DNA of 64,000 nucleotides from Pseudonocardia sp. T1-2H (GCF_038039215.1 NZ_JBBPCL010000001.1:5022001-5086000), one strand, 5' to 3'; counted from the stretch's first letter, positions 18,171 through 27,453 are shown. Numbers and translations are program-made. Notes: generated from the sequence alone by a model not told the origin.

Positions 18171-18893
18171 TCAGTTCTGAACTGCAGGTGGCGCGACGGT
18201 GCCGACCAGCGTGGTGTAGGCGACGACGTTCGAGCGGTAGCTCCGGGCCTCGTGGTCGAACTCGCCTCCGCAGGTGACGAGGACCAGCGCACTGTTGCCG
18301 TGTGCCCCGTAGACCTGCTCGGCCGGGAACTGGTCCTTCGGATACGTCGCCACCTCGGTGACCGCGAAACGAGCGACGGCGCCGTCGGTCAGGGTCACCT
18401 CGACCGCGTCGCCGGCCTGCAGGGTCCGCAGCCGGAAGAACACCGCGGGGCCCCGGAAGGAGTCGACGTGGCCGAGGATCACCGCCGAACCGAGCTGACC
18501 GGGTGCCGTCCCGAGCCGGTACCACCCCGGCTTCTGGAAATCGGTCGGCACCTCGACCGTCTCGTCCGGATTGAGCCCGAGCTCGGACACCGGCACCGAG
18601 ACGTCGATGGCCGGAATCCGAAGCTCGACGGGGGCCGAGCGCTGAGCCAGGGGGAACACCGCGGCCGGATCGGCTCCGGTCTCTCCCAGCGACGGTAGCG
18701 CGCCGCCGACCCCGGCCGGCGCTGGTTCCGCGGTCGGCGCGACCGGGACGGGGAGCCCGGTCCTGTCCTGCAGGCCCGTGACGAACAGCCCGCCCGCGAG
18801 GAGCAGCAGGACAGCACTCGCGATCCACCATCGCCCCGCCCGCTTCCCTGCTCCCCCGCGCGGGCTCAGCACAGGCGATGTCATCTGCTTCAT
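18171..18893 (-). CDS. Class F sortase
   Basis: 240 aa with one N-terminal membrane anchor (WWIASAVLLLLAGGLFVTGL). The sortase domain has His in ILGHVDS (near residue 141), the catalytic Cys in LVLVTCGGEF (near 208) and Arg in ARSYRSN (near 220). Class F sortases are actinobacterial transpeptidases that link LPxTG-like proteins to the wall. The ATG overlaps the stop of the upstream gene (18890-18893, ATGA), and that gene encodes a protein with an HPETG sorting signal, so this is a dedicated enzyme-substrate pair. Confidence 0.92.
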   Translation of the reverse strand: MKQMTSPVLSPRGGAGKRAGRWWIASAVLLLLAGGLFVTGLQDRTGLPVPVAPTAEPAPAGVGGALPSLGETGADPAAVFPLAQRSAPVELRIPAIDVSVPVSELGLNPDETVEVPTDFQKPGWYRLGTAPGQLGSAVILGHVDSFRGPAVFFRLRTLQAGDAVEVTLTDGAVARFAVTEVATYPKDQFPAEQVYGAHGNSALVLVTCGGEFDHEARSYRSNVVAYTTLVGTVAPPAVQN

Positions 18894-20419
18894 GCAGTCT
18901 CGCCGCGACCATCGGGACGAGAGCCCAGGTCGCCCACCCGTCGTCGGCGGACCGCTACACCGGCCGCCACTACAGCGCCGGTCAAGGCGACACCAACCGC
19001 GATGAACTGCGCGGCTGCCGGAACAGCCTGGTCACCGTCGCCGGACGCTCCGCCGGCTCCTGTCTCGGGATGGCCGCGAGGGATGATCACAGTGCCATTG
19101 CCAGAGCCGTTACCGGAGCCCGTACCGGACCCGCCGGTGCTCGAGCCACCGTCACCACCGCTGGCTGAGCCACCCTTGCCGCCGCTGGCCGAACCACCGG
19201 TGCCACCCGAGCCGCCGTTCCCGCCGGCTCCGCCCGCGCCGCCAGGGGCGGGCGCTGCAGTCGTGGTCGTGGTGGTGCTGTGACCGGGGTGGCCATGACC
19301 GTGCCCGTTACCCGGTCCACCCGGTCCACCCGGTCCACCCGGTCCACCCGGTCCACCCGGTCCACCCGGTCCACCCGGTCCACCCGGTCCACCTGGCCCA
19401 CCCGGTCCACCGGGCCGCCTGGTCGCCGTCGTCGTGACCGGCGGCTGCTTGGTCGTCGTTGTGGTCGGCTCGGTGGTCGTGGTCGTCGTGGTGGTCGGCT
19501 CGGTCGTCGTGGTCGTCGTGGTGGGCTCGGTGGTCGTGGTGGTGGGCTCGGTGGTCGTGGTGGTCGGCTCGGTGGTCGTGGTGGTCGGCTCGGTGGTCGT
19601 GGTGGTCGGCTCGGTGGTCGTCGTGGTCGGCTCGGTCGTCGTCGTGGTCGGCGTCGTGGTGGTGGTCGGCGGGGTTCCAGCTCCCGGGCAGCCGGCTGAC
19701 CCGATGACGTTGTTGTCCAGGGTGACTGCGCCGTTGCGGGCCAGCACGCGCCCCTGTACCGACGCACCGGTCTGCACGGTGATCGAGGCCAGTGCCATGA
19801 CGGTTCCGACGAAGTCGGTGCCGGTGCCCAGGGTTGCGGAGCTGCCGACCTGCCAGAACACGTTGCAGGCGTTGGCGCCGTTGGTCAGCGAAACCCTGCT
19901 GTTGGAGGCGGTGATCAGCGTCGAGTCGGCCTGGAAGATCCATACGGCGCCGGGGATGCCCTGGCCGTCCAGGGTGAGTGTTCCGGTCAGGCCGAGAGTG
20001 CCGTTGTGGTAGACCCCGTCGGTCAGGGTCCTGCCGCCGAGTTCTACCGCGGCCAGTTCGGTCGCCGGCCGGCCGGCCGCGTTGTTGTACGCCGCGACCA
20101 GATCGGACTTGGCCTGGGCCGCGACGGCATCGGCGGAGTGCTGGGTCCCGTTGACAGTCCCCGGCGGGAAGCCGGTGATCGCGGTGCCCGGGTGGACCCC
20201 CAGATCACCGGTGACATCCGACGGCCCGGTGTTGGTCACCTCCGAGCCGGCCAGCACAGCGAAGCTGTCCGCCGTGCCCAGCGGAACCCTCGTTGTCGCC
20301 GCCTGCGCAGTACCCGCGAACACCACCATGAGCGTTGCCGACAACAAGGCGACGGCGCCCGCGAGCGCGGCGCCGACACACCGACGTTTCGAATCGTGCG
20401 TGACGGTGAAACGAGTCAT
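18890..20419 (-). CDS. DUF3494 ice-binding-like wall-anchored adhesin with Thr and GGP repeats
   Basis: 509 aa. A signal peptide ends near VFAGTAQAAT. A DUF3494 (ice-binding-protein-like) beta-solenoid covers about residues 45-245, with GTADSFAVLAGSEVTNTG and LTLDGQGIPGAVWIFQ. A stalk of TTTTTEP repeats and ten GGP units follows, then a Gly/Ser-rich region. The C-terminus has the sorting signal GHPETGAG, a hydrophobic helix (AQFIAVGVALTGAVVAAGV) and an RRRR stop-transfer. HPETG is a variant of LPxTG. Family members bind ice or act as adhesins; here the function is more likely surface attachment. The start has AGGGG upstream. Confidence 0.85.
   Translation of the reverse strand: MTRFTVTHDSKRRCVGAALAGAVALLSATLMVVFAGTAQAATTRVPLGTADSFAVLAGSEVTNTGPSDVTGDLGVHPGTAITGFPPGTVNGTQHSADAVAAQAKSDLVAAYNNAAGRPATELAAVELGGRTLTDGVYHNGTLGLTGTLTLDGQGIPGAVWIFQADSTLITASNSRVSLTNGANACNVFWQVGSSATLGTGTDFVGTVMALASITVQTGASVQGRVLARNGAVTLDNNVIGSAGCPGAGTPPTTTTTPTTTTTEPTTTTTEPTTTTTEPTTTTTEPTTTTTEPTTTTTEPTTTTTTTEPTTTTTTTTEPTTTTTKQPPVTTTATRRPGGPGGPGGPGGPGGPGGPGGPGGPGGPGGPGGPGNGHGHGHPGHSTTTTTTAAPAPGGAGGAGGNGGSGGTGGSASGGKGGSASGGDGGSSTGGSGTGSGNGSGNGTVIIPRGHPETGAGGASGDGDQAVPAAAQFIAVGVALTGAVVAAGVAVRRRRVGDLGSRPDGRGETA
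19308..19412 (-). repeat. 9-bp tandem repeat coding Gly-Gly-Pro
   Basis: About ten copies of a 9-bp unit (GGTCCACCC on the plus strand) encode ten consecutive GGP triplets, a collagen-like or polyproline-II type stalk. Units are nearly identical at DNA level, which favours copy-number change. Confidence 0.85.
19446..19672 (-). repeat. 21-bp-type tandem repeat coding TTTTTEP
   Basis: Repeated units encode TTTTTEP about eight times, with later units lengthened by extra Thr codons. It forms a Thr-rich stalk, probably O-glycosylated, between the DUF3494 head and the GGP region. Confidence 0.8.
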
Positions 20420-20776
20420 TTCCGGTTACCCCTAGCCTGAGCGATGGTGACGACCCAGGCGTGGCGCCGCTTTCGATGAATGAGTGGGTTCAGGACGACG
20501 CCAACGGGCATGGTCGGACGACCGGAGCGGACTGCGGCGCGCTTGAACCAGCGGTGGCGGTGCGTGTGTGTGGCGCCCGAGGTCCGGGTGGTGGGGTCTG
20601 AGCGGGAGCACGTGACGTGCGAGCGAGCGGAGTCGCCCTCGTTCGGCTCGACGGCGCAGAGGTTCAGACGAGCAAGGCGTACGGATAGGCTATTTGGTGG
20701 TCAGTAACAGGACGTTGTGGCCTGTAGCGTCCGGCACTGCCTTATGTGTGTTCAGTCGTCCGTCTGTCAACTGCGG
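20420..20776. other. Intergenic region between the surface operon and the XRE-like gene
   Basis: No recognisable gene. It must contain the divergent promoters for the DUF3494 operon and part of the upstream region of the gene at 20958. Confidence 0.3.
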
Positions 20777-20819
20777 CTTGACATGTCACAGACTCCCGGT
20801 TGTCGAACCCCGTGTCAAG
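20777..20819. promoter_or_regulatory. Possible operator: CTTGACA inverted repeat
   Basis: CTTGACA (20777-20783) and its exact complement TGTCAAG (20813-20819) are separated by 29 bp; a further TGTCAA lies at 20765-20770. The left arm contains a good -35 hexamer (TTGACA, 20778-20783). It lies about 140 bp upstream of the XRE-like regulator and may be an autoregulatory site. Confidence 0.35.
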
Positions 20820-20957
20820 TGCAGCGGTACGATATGGCAAGCCGCAGTTGCGCCCCGGCAGGACGCACGAAGGCCACAACGCCCACGTCAGGGTGTGACA
20901 CTGCACGCCGGCGCGGGTGTCCGGCACTTATCGCGACAGGACGAGCGAGGCTGATCG

Positions 20958-21461
20958 GTGACAGACCCGACCACGACCGGCGAACCGTCACTGACCCTTC
21001 ACCAACTCATCCGCTCACGCATGGACGATCGTGGATGGTCCTACAGCGATCTGGAGCGACGCTCGGACCGGGCACTGAGTCGCGGACGATGGCAACAGCT
21101 GGGCTCCGGGCTACAGCAGAAGAAGTTCCCGGATCCCGCATCGCTCGTCGTCATCGCGCAGGTGTTGGAGGTCGACGTGACGACCGTCGTCCTTGCGGCG
21201 GCGGGAGGCCTCGGGTTGGACACCCGCATCCAGGGCAGCGAGTTCGCACGACTCCTGCCCGCCGGAACGGAACGGCTGTCCCCTCCCATGCGGGACGCGA
21301 TTCTGGCAATGATCCGTGCCGCGGTGGCCGACGCCGAGGCGCAGCCAGGGTCGAACAGTCAGCAATCGAACGGCCTGAGGCTGGAGTGGTCCAAAGCTGC
21401 TGCGCCGTCGCGCCAACACCCTGATGGCCCTACCGAGCAGGCATCCCCTGACGCGCTGTAA
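20958..21461 (+). CDS. XRE-like helix-turn-helix regulator
   Basis: 167 aa with a GTG start. Residues about 12-75 form a Cro/C1-type HTH (LIRSRMDDRGWSYSDLERRS, then PASLVVIAQVLEVDVTTVVL). The remainder is Ala/Gln-rich without a known effector domain. Such small regulators act in stress, phage or plasmid control; the target is unknown, though the inverted repeat upstream suggests autoregulation. Confidence 0.65.
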   Translation: MTDPTTTGEPSLTLHQLIRSRMDDRGWSYSDLERRSDRALSRGRWQQLGSGLQQKKFPDPASLVVIAQVLEVDVTTVVLAAAGGLGLDTRIQGSEFARLLPAGTERLSPPMRDAILAMIRAAVADAEAQPGSNSQQSNGLRLEWSKAAAPSRQHPDGPTEQASPDAL

Positions 21462-21659
21462 CGGAAAACGCAGCGGAATGCGAAAATTGCGCTGTCCAGG
21501 TGTTGTTCCAGTTCGAGTGAAACACTCGCCTCAGGGGTAGCGACATAGTCATATAGTGCTACGGCACCTTGCCCTCTCCGCTGGGTGTCCCGCACAGTGC
21601 TGACTAACCGCCCTGAACCCCGCGATAGCTGGCGCTGCACTCTGACGAAGGAGGCCCGA

Positions 21660-21938
21660 GTGCAGCTCGACGTCCAAGTATCAGGTCCCCATGTGGCGCC
21701 CGAAAGCTCGTGCGGACAGACGGCGGAACTCGTCAGAACATTGAGCCGGGCGCTCCATGTCGTCAAAACGCCAATGGTTGACGCAGTGGCACGTTTGGAC
21801 ACCTGCGGACCCAACTGGGTGCTCTACCTGGACTCCGGCTGCCCCCTGAAGATCAGTGCTGGGCACTGCTCGACGTACTTCGCGTCCTTGAACTCGGGCT
21901 GGCAGCCACGCGATGGGCAATACCGGCGCCCCGCTTGA
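21660..21938 (+). CDS. Hypothetical protein, 92 aa
   Basis: The GTG at 21660 is preceded at ideal spacing by GAAGGAGG (21646-21653), one of the best ribosome sites in the window. The product has three Cys (one in SSCGQTAEL, one in LDTCGPNWVLYLD, one in GHCSTYF). I do not recognise the family. Local GC content is lower than in neighbours, hinting at transferred DNA. Confidence 0.5.
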   Translation: MQLDVQVSGPHVAPESSCGQTAELVRTLSRALHVVKTPMVDAVARLDTCGPNWVLYLDSGCPLKISAGHCSTYFASLNSGWQPRDGQYRRPA

Positions 21939-22315
21939 AACTGCTGGGCGACTGCAGCGCAGCCGCCGAACCAACGCCGCGCACAGCAGGCTAGCGATCG
22001 CGGCCGGTCGACTGAGGGCCGCAGCCGGGGGCTCCGGCCGGGCCGCCTCGGCGTCCCCGGGGCACGGCCGAGCTCACCGCCCCGGGCTGGTCCGGGCGTT
22101 CGAACAGCAGCCGATCGGGCTGACCGGTATGCGTCGGTACCGCCCTGCGGGCGTTGAGCCTGGGCTCGTCGTCGGCGCCGGGCTGCCGACGCCGAGCCGG
22201 AGAACACGGACGGCCGTCACGAGCTGCGCGACACCGACCGAGCGTGGGACGACTCGCCACAGGGGTGCCGTCGTGCCGGCGGGCCAGCACCCCGGCCTGT
22301 TCGGACTCCCGGCCC

Positions 22316-23605
22316 TCAGCCGTGCCGGTCCGGCTCCTGCGCGGGGTCCAGGTCGAGTTCGGGTTGGCGGTCGAGTCCGGGTTCGTCGGGTCCGCTCTGT
22401 TCGGGTTCGCTGGTGTGCACGTCGCGCGGGTCGGTGTGCTCGTCGGCCTCGCTGCGCAGGGAGCGGATGCCGGAGTTGAGCACGGCCAGCAGCGGGACCG
22501 CGAGAAGCGCTCCGGCGACGCCTCCGACGAGCAGCCCGGTGGCGATGGCGAGGATGACGGCGAGCGGGTGCAGCTTGACGGCGCGTCCGAGTAGGAGGGG
22601 CTGCAGGACATGGCTTTCCAGCTGCATGATCCCGATGATGATCGCGAGCACGATCAGCGCCGAGACCGGGCCCTGCGCGACGAGCGCGACGAGCACCGCG
22701 ACACCGCCCGCGACGACCGCCCCGATGATCGGGATGAACGCGCCGAGGAACACAAGGGCGGCGAGCGGGACGGCAAGGGGAACACCGAGGATGGCGAGCC
22801 CGATACCGATCGCGATCGCGTCGACGACGGCCACGACGGCGGTGGCGCGGACGTAGCTGACCAGGGCGGCCACTCCGCGGCGCCCGGCGACGTCGACCCG
22901 GGTGCGGACGTCCTGGGGGACGGCGCCGAGCAGGAACTGCCAGATCCCTGCTCCGCCGTGGAGGAAGAAGATGAGGGTGAATACCACCAGCAGGATCTCG
23001 GTGAGGACCTCGCCGATGGTGGCCGCGGTGGTCAGCGCGCCAGCGGTGATGGAGGCCTGGTTCGCGCTGAGCGTGTCGAGTACTTCCTGCTGGACGCCGG
23101 CGAGCTGCGCCTGGCTGATCTTCAACGGGCCGCTCGTCAGCCAGTTCACAACGGCGTCGACGCTCGTGGTGAGCTGGGCTCCGAGGGCGGGGACGCCTCG
23201 TACGAAGGTGATGACGACGAAGGTCAGGACCCCGCCGAGCGCGGCGAGTCCGGTGATCACCACCAGCGCGGTGGCGACTCCGCGGGGGACGCGTCGCGCC
23301 TGGAGCATGCGGACGGCGGGGGACAGGAGCGCGGCGAGGAGCAGCGCGATCGCGACCGGCACGACGATCGCGGCCAGGTAAGCCACGACCTGCCCGATGA
23401 CATACAGGGCTGCCGCGACCACCAGCAACCGCCAGCCGATCGCGCCGCTGACGCGCAGTATCCGGGGTATGAGGACACGGACGTCGTCGGGATCTCGACC
23501 ATTGCCGGAGCGCCTCACGGGAGCGGCGGCACGAACCCTGTGTGCAGCCGTCCAGCCGGGTGCCGGCGTCGATGCCTGCCCGTTCGCTTCTGCAGCGTCC
23601 TTCAC
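22316..23605 (-). CDS. AI-2E family membrane permease
   Basis: 429 aa with about eight membrane segments (LLVVAAALYVIGQVVAYLAA near the start, LLVVFTLIFFLHGG in the middle, ALVFLGAFIPIIGAVVAGGV late), the pattern of AI-2E/TqsA/PerM-type exporters. The hydrophilic C-terminal tail is acidic (EADEHTDPRDVHTSEPEQSG). The GTG start (23603-23605) overlaps the stop of the upstream hydrolase fragment in a GTGA, showing they were once one operon. Members export quorum signals, ions or small metabolites; the substrate is open. Confidence 0.87.
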   Translation of the reverse strand: MKDAAEANGQASTPAPGWTAAHRVRAAAPVRRSGNGRDPDDVRVLIPRILRVSGAIGWRLLVVAAALYVIGQVVAYLAAIVVPVAIALLLAALLSPAVRMLQARRVPRGVATALVVITGLAALGGVLTFVVITFVRGVPALGAQLTTSVDAVVNWLTSGPLKISQAQLAGVQQEVLDTLSANQASITAGALTTAATIGEVLTEILLVVFTLIFFLHGGAGIWQFLLGAVPQDVRTRVDVAGRRGVAALVSYVRATAVVAVVDAIAIGIGLAILGVPLAVPLAALVFLGAFIPIIGAVVAGGVAVLVALVAQGPVSALIVLAIIIGIMQLESHVLQPLLLGRAVKLHPLAVILAIATGLLVGGVAGALLAVPLLAVLNSGIRSLRSEADEHTDPRDVHTSEPEQSGPDEPGLDRQPELDLDPAQEPDRHG

Positions 23606-23895
23606 TTGCCGGAGCCGTTCCTGCTCCAGGCGAGGAGTTGTCGGCGCAGCGCGGTGCGGTCGGCTCGCCGTGGGACGGTGGTGGCGAGGAAATCCGTGAA
23701 AACGTCGGCAAAGCGATCGGGCTGTTCGGAGTGGGGGAAGTGCCCGGCTCGGTCGAAGATCTCGAGACGGCTGCCGGGCAGCTGCTCGTGGGCGGCTTCG
23801 GTGTGGGCGACCGGGATGACGGTGTCCCGGGCGCCTGCGACGAGCAGGACGGGGGTGTCGGCGAGCAGGTCGAGGACTGGCTGGCATGAGGACGA
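23602..23895 (-). pseudogene. Alpha/beta hydrolase, C-terminal fragment
   Basis: Only the last part of an alpha/beta hydrolase is left: PVLLVAGARDTVIPVAHTEA with the catalytic-acid Asp region and FDRAGHFPHSEQPDRFADVF with the catalytic His. The nucleophile elbow and everything before it are missing; the frame opens near 23895 without a credible start. Its stop overlaps the GTG of the AI-2E permease. Confidence 0.7.
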
Positions 23896-23973
23896 TGGGA
23901 CTGCCGATACGGACATGGTCACCTACAAGAAGTGGAGTGGAGTCGAGTGGCGGGCTCGGTTGGCGCTGCGATG

Positions 23974-24894
23974 TCAGCCGAGCGTCGCCAGGGCGCCCGG
24001 CGCGATCTCGACGTGTACCGGGGTGTTCGCCTGCAGGGGGAGGACTTCTCCGTCGAGCTGCAGGGGAGTCGGCTTGTGGGTGACGAAGCTGTAGCGGGTG
24101 GCTGTGGGTTGCGGGCCGAGGCCGCGGGTCGCCGCTCTGATCGCGACGCCGAGGACCTTCCACTTGGAGGTGTGGGGGAGGGCGATCACCTCGAACCGGC
24201 CGTCGTCAGGCTGGTCGGTCTCGCTCAGTGTCGCGTACTTGGCCATCTGCGCGATGTTCGCGAAGAGCAGGCTGTCGAAATCGCGTCGCGTCCCGTCCTC
24301 CAGCGTGACGGTGAACGGGCGGAACCGCGCGAATGTTCGCACCACCGACACCATCTCCCGCAGCGAGCCCTTGCCGCCCTTCTCGAGGTCGACGGCGACG
24401 ATCGGGGTCAGCCCCATCCCGATGTAGGAATGCGCGTAACGGACGACGGCGTCGGGCCCGTGGCCGATGGTGAGGCGCAGCAGGTCGAGGTGGCGGACCT
24501 CGCCCGCGACGATGGCGTCGGCGAGAGGCTCCTCGCCGGTGGTCCGGCGATGGTCGTTGGCGTTGCCTGCGGCCATGACCGCGCAGACCGTGCCGGTGTC
24601 ACCGGCCTGCATGACCCCGTCGACGACCTCGTTGTAGCCGCCGTCCCCGCTCACCGAGACGATCAGGGTGCGCGGGGTCGGGGCCGCGTTCCCGGCCAGG
24701 TCTCGAGCGTGCCCGGCGTGCTCGGTGGGACTCAGGTGCACCGGTGTCCGCGGCAGTCGTCGTTCGAGATCGTTCCGCAGCTGTTCGGCGAGCTCGGGTG
24801 CGGATCCCGTGCTGTGCGGATTGAAGATCACCACGACCTGTTCGAACGGGAAGGTGGTGGTTCGGGCGGGGCTACCCGCGGCTTCGGCGGTCAT
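23974..24894 (-). CDS. Diacylglycerol-kinase-family lipid kinase (YegS/BmrU-like)
   Basis: 306 aa from the ATG at 24894, which has AGGAAG upstream. The catalytic domain begins with VVVIFNPHSTGSAPELAEQL and has the nucleotide loop SVSGDGGYNEVVDGVM, a variant of the GGDGT motif. The usual PxGTxND motif appears as AAGNANDHRR, and the C-terminal beta domain ends LDGEVLPLQANTPVHVEI. Such enzymes phosphorylate diacylglycerol, sphingoid bases or other lipids with ATP at the membrane. Monocistronic in appearance. Confidence 0.87.
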   Translation of the reverse strand: MTAEAAGSPARTTTFPFEQVVVIFNPHSTGSAPELAEQLRNDLERRLPRTPVHLSPTEHAGHARDLAGNAAPTPRTLIVSVSGDGGYNEVVDGVMQAGDTGTVCAVMAAGNANDHRRTTGEEPLADAIVAGEVRHLDLLRLTIGHGPDAVVRYAHSYIGMGLTPIVAVDLEKGGKGSLREMVSVVRTFARFRPFTVTLEDGTRRDFDSLLFANIAQMAKYATLSETDQPDDGRFEVIALPHTSKWKVLGVAIRAATRGLGPQPTATRYSFVTHKPTPLQLDGEVLPLQANTPVHVEIAPGALATLG

Positions 24895-25352
24895 CGACTG
24901 CTTCCTGTGATCATGAATGAGGAGAGGATCCGGCGAACCGGAGGTGGTGTGCATCAAGGCGTGGTCAGCGCACCCGTCGCCAGAGCGCATCGCCGCGGCC
25001 ACGCCGACGACCGCCACCAGGGGGGATGGGTAGGCAGCACCCGCGACCTCCGACCGAGAAGCTCGGGAGCCCCGACGGATGCGGGTCGAGTAGTAGGGCA
25101 CTGGCTGCCCCCACAGCCCCTGCTCATGTATGACTCCTTCTCATTTCGCCACCAGGTCCTGTCGCGTCCGGCTCACGCTGACCGAGCCGGTTGCTCCTGA
25201 TGCGCGGTCAGCGACGGTCGTGTCTTGATCGGCTGCGGGTTCAACCTGCGGAGAGCCAGGTTCGCGAGCATCGTCATGAACGTGCCTCGGGCGTGGGAGA
25301 ACGCTCGACAAGGCTTATGTGCCTCCGGAGCCCGACCGTCGGCCGGGGGCGG
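24895..25352. other. Intergenic region without a recognised gene
   Basis: It separates the lipid kinase start from the 3' end of the desaturase. No product on either strand resembles a known family, and no clear hairpin was found. Confidence 0.35.
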
Positions 25353-26461
25353 TCAACCGCGCGCAGCGAGGCGGGCGAGGCGAGCGGTGGTGGGCCAGCG
25401 GACGTGGTGGGCCCAGCCGAGCTTCTCGAACACCCAGATGACGCGGGCGGAGATGTCGACCTGGCCGGGTTCGACGCCGTGGCGGGCGCAGGTCGGGTCG
25501 GCGTGGTGCAGGTTGTGCCAGGACTCGCCCATCGACAGGATCGCCAGAGGCCACACGTTCGTCGCCTTACCGGGGCGGCCCAGGGCCGGTTCCCGATCAT
25601 GTGGCAGATCGAGTTGATCGACCATGTGACGTGGTGCAGTACCGCGACGCGGACCAGCCCGGCCCAGAAGAACGCGGTCAGCGCGCCCCACCACGACAGG
25701 GTGGCCACGCCGCCGATCAGCGCGGGGGCGAGCAACGTGACCGCGGTCCACAGCGGAAACTGGCGGCTGATGCGGGTGAGGTCGCGGTCGACGAGCAGGT
25801 CCGGGGCGAACCGGTCGGCGTTGGTGGTGTTGCGGTCGAACAGCCAGCCGAGGTGGGCGTGGAAGAAGCCTCTGGCCAGGCCGGCGGGAGTGGTGCCGTG
25901 GAGCCACGGAGAGTGGGGATCGCCTTCCTTGTCGGCGAAGGCGTGGTGACGACGGTGGTCGGCGACCCAGGTGATCACGTCGCCCTGCATCGCCATGCTG
26001 CCGGCGATCGCCAGGCCGTTGCGCAAGCCGCGGTTGGCCTTGAACGCGCGATGCGTGAAGTAGCGGTGGAACCCGACGGTCACCCCGAGACACGACAGTA
26101 GGTAGAAGCCGGCCGCGAGCCCCACGTCGAGCCAAGTGAGACCCCATCCCCAGGCCATCGGAACGGCCAGGACGAGGGCGAGCATCGGGATCGCGGTGAA
26201 CGCATACACCAACGAGGCCCGGCCACGAGGCTGCGCGTCCCCGTGCAACGGCTTCGCCGACCCGCCGCCTTCCGGCGTAGCGGTTTCAGGCCCGCGCAGG
26301 GGTGGAGTCGGCGGGTGAGCGCCTCGCGTGGCGGCGTCGTGGCCAGCCGATCGCGGACTACGCCAACGAGCTGTTCCGCGTCGCGGGGGTGATCTGAACT
26401 CGATGTCCGCGATGGCGGACGAGCTGGCACCGGTCGATTTCCCGCGGGGCGATAGGGTCAT
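25353..26461 (-). pseudogene. Acyl-CoA/fatty-acid delta-9 desaturase, frameshifted
   Basis: The upstream frame has GVTVGFHRYFTHRAFKAN (His box 1) and VADHRRHHAFADKEGDPHSP (box 2), with membrane segments between. The third box, SMGESWHNLHHADP, and the C-terminus (ISARVIWVFEKLGWAHHVRW) are in a second frame ending at 25353. The switch is at a CCCC run near 25575-25585; one extra C would restore the reading. All three His boxes for the di-iron centre are intact apart from the shift. The first 90 residues look unrelated to the family, although the ATG at 26461 has GGAG upstream. Confidence 0.8.
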
Positions 26462-26640
26462 CGTGGAAAGGCTCCTTGTCGGTGGAAGTTGCGGCCGAGG
26501 ATGCGCCGCGCGTGCTTCCGCCCAGGTCCGGAGCGGATGATGGCTAGCTCCCCTCGCGGGTGGCTCAGCCTCTTGTAGACGGGTTACCCGTTTCCGGCCG
26601 CTTCACGCTCCGCCTCGCCGTGATGTCGCCGACGAGTCCC

Positions 26641-26775
26641 CTACCTTCCGATGTGGATGCCGCCGGGGAGAGCTAGAAGCTCATCGACCGCGTCTAACCC
26701 GCTCTCGCCGGGGTTCTCGTCCGCAACGTCAGAGGCATCCACAGTGGCCGAGTCTTCGACCGTTATGTCAGTCAT
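26641..26775 (-). CDS. Small acidic reading frame of 44 aa
   Basis: Reads MTDITVEDSATVDASDVADE, then NPGESGLDAVDELLALPGG and IHIGR. It is strongly acidic with a Gly-Gly near the C-terminus, superficially like a RiPP leader peptide. No modification enzyme is adjacent and the ribosome site is weak, so it may be spurious. The rest of 26462-27051 shows no recognisable gene. Confidence 0.3.
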   Translation of the reverse strand: MTDITVEDSATVDASDVADENPGESGLDAVDELLALPGGIHIGR

Positions 26776-27051
26776 CGGTGCTGCTTCACATAATCAGGAG
26801 TTCACGGATCTTCTTACAGTCCCGTCCGATCCGGCAGGCGGGGGCGGCCGCTGTTGATGCTGCGACGCATGGAGCGGGTGTCCTCAGGTGTTCCGGCGGT
26901 TTCGTCGGATGACACCGGCAGTCACTGCGCCAGTTCCGATCAGGATCACGGCCCCGGCCAGCAGGTAGTACATCTCGCCGGAGCCAATCGATGTCGCCGA
27001 CGCCGGTGTCAACGGCACCGCCGCCACCGCCACGCGCCGACAGGACCCCGC

Positions 27052-27453
27052 TCATCCCCCGACCGGATCGTCGCGACGCCTCCCGGACCGCTGGGCCCGC
27101 AGTCGGGCCTCCGCGCGCTGAGCCTCGGCCCGGGTGTTGCGCTCGCGGCGCAGCCACTCCGGCTGCTCCTCCTTCAACGCCGCGATCTGGGCGGTGGTCA
27201 GCGGCTCGGTGATCTCGGCACGGGCCAGCCCAGAGATCGACACTCCCAGTCGGTCCGCGACGACCTGGCGGGGATGCGGGCCGTTGCGTCGCAGCTCGCG
27301 CAACCACTCGGGCGGATCGGCCTGCAGGGCGTCGAGCTCGTCGCGCGAGACCACCCCGGCCCGGAACTCGTCGGGCGTCGCGTCGAGGTGCACGCCGAGC
27401 TTCTTCGCCGCCGTCGCGGGCTTCATCGTCTGGGTCGACCTCTGCCGCGTCAT
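27052..27453 (-). CDS. DUF5997 family protein
   Basis: 133 aa. Seen: MKPATAAKKLGVHLDATPDE, then two repeated-looking elements with PPEWLRELRRNGPHPRQVVA and QPEWLRRERNTRAEAQ. It is rich in charge, cytosolic, and may bind nucleic acid through the HTH-like VVADRLGVSISGLARAEI. It is divergent from, and only 43 bp away from, a LysR effector-domain gene. That pairing recurs in actinobacteria, so the two probably work together. Function unknown. Confidence 0.75.
   Translation of the reverse strand: MTRQRSTQTMKPATAAKKLGVHLDATPDEFRAGVVSRDELDALQADPPEWLRELRRNGPHPRQVVADRLGVSISGLARAEITEPLTTAQIAALKEEQPEWLRRERNTRAEAQRAEARLRAQRSGRRRDDPVGG

Noticed and set aside
18127..18912. Possible N-terminal extension of the NlpC/P60 protein to 18912
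   Set aside because: That part is out-of-frame sortase sequence; the signal peptide begins at 18126.
19308..19412. CRISPR array
   Set aside because: The repeats are 9-bp in-frame coding units without spacers.
19280..19699. Plus-strand repeat-rich reading frames opposite the DUF3494 gene
   Set aside because: They are antisense readings of the GGP and TTTTTEP repeats; low-complexity Arg/Gly/Val runs with no start signal.
22074..23711. Long alternative frame overlapping the AI-2E permease
   Set aside because: Very Arg/Pro-rich with no hydrophobic pattern; the overlapping frame encodes a clear membrane protein with a coupled start.
26641..26775. RiPP biosynthetic cluster
   Set aside because: No radical SAM, lanthionine synthetase, YcaO or peptidase gene lies within 10 kb on either side.
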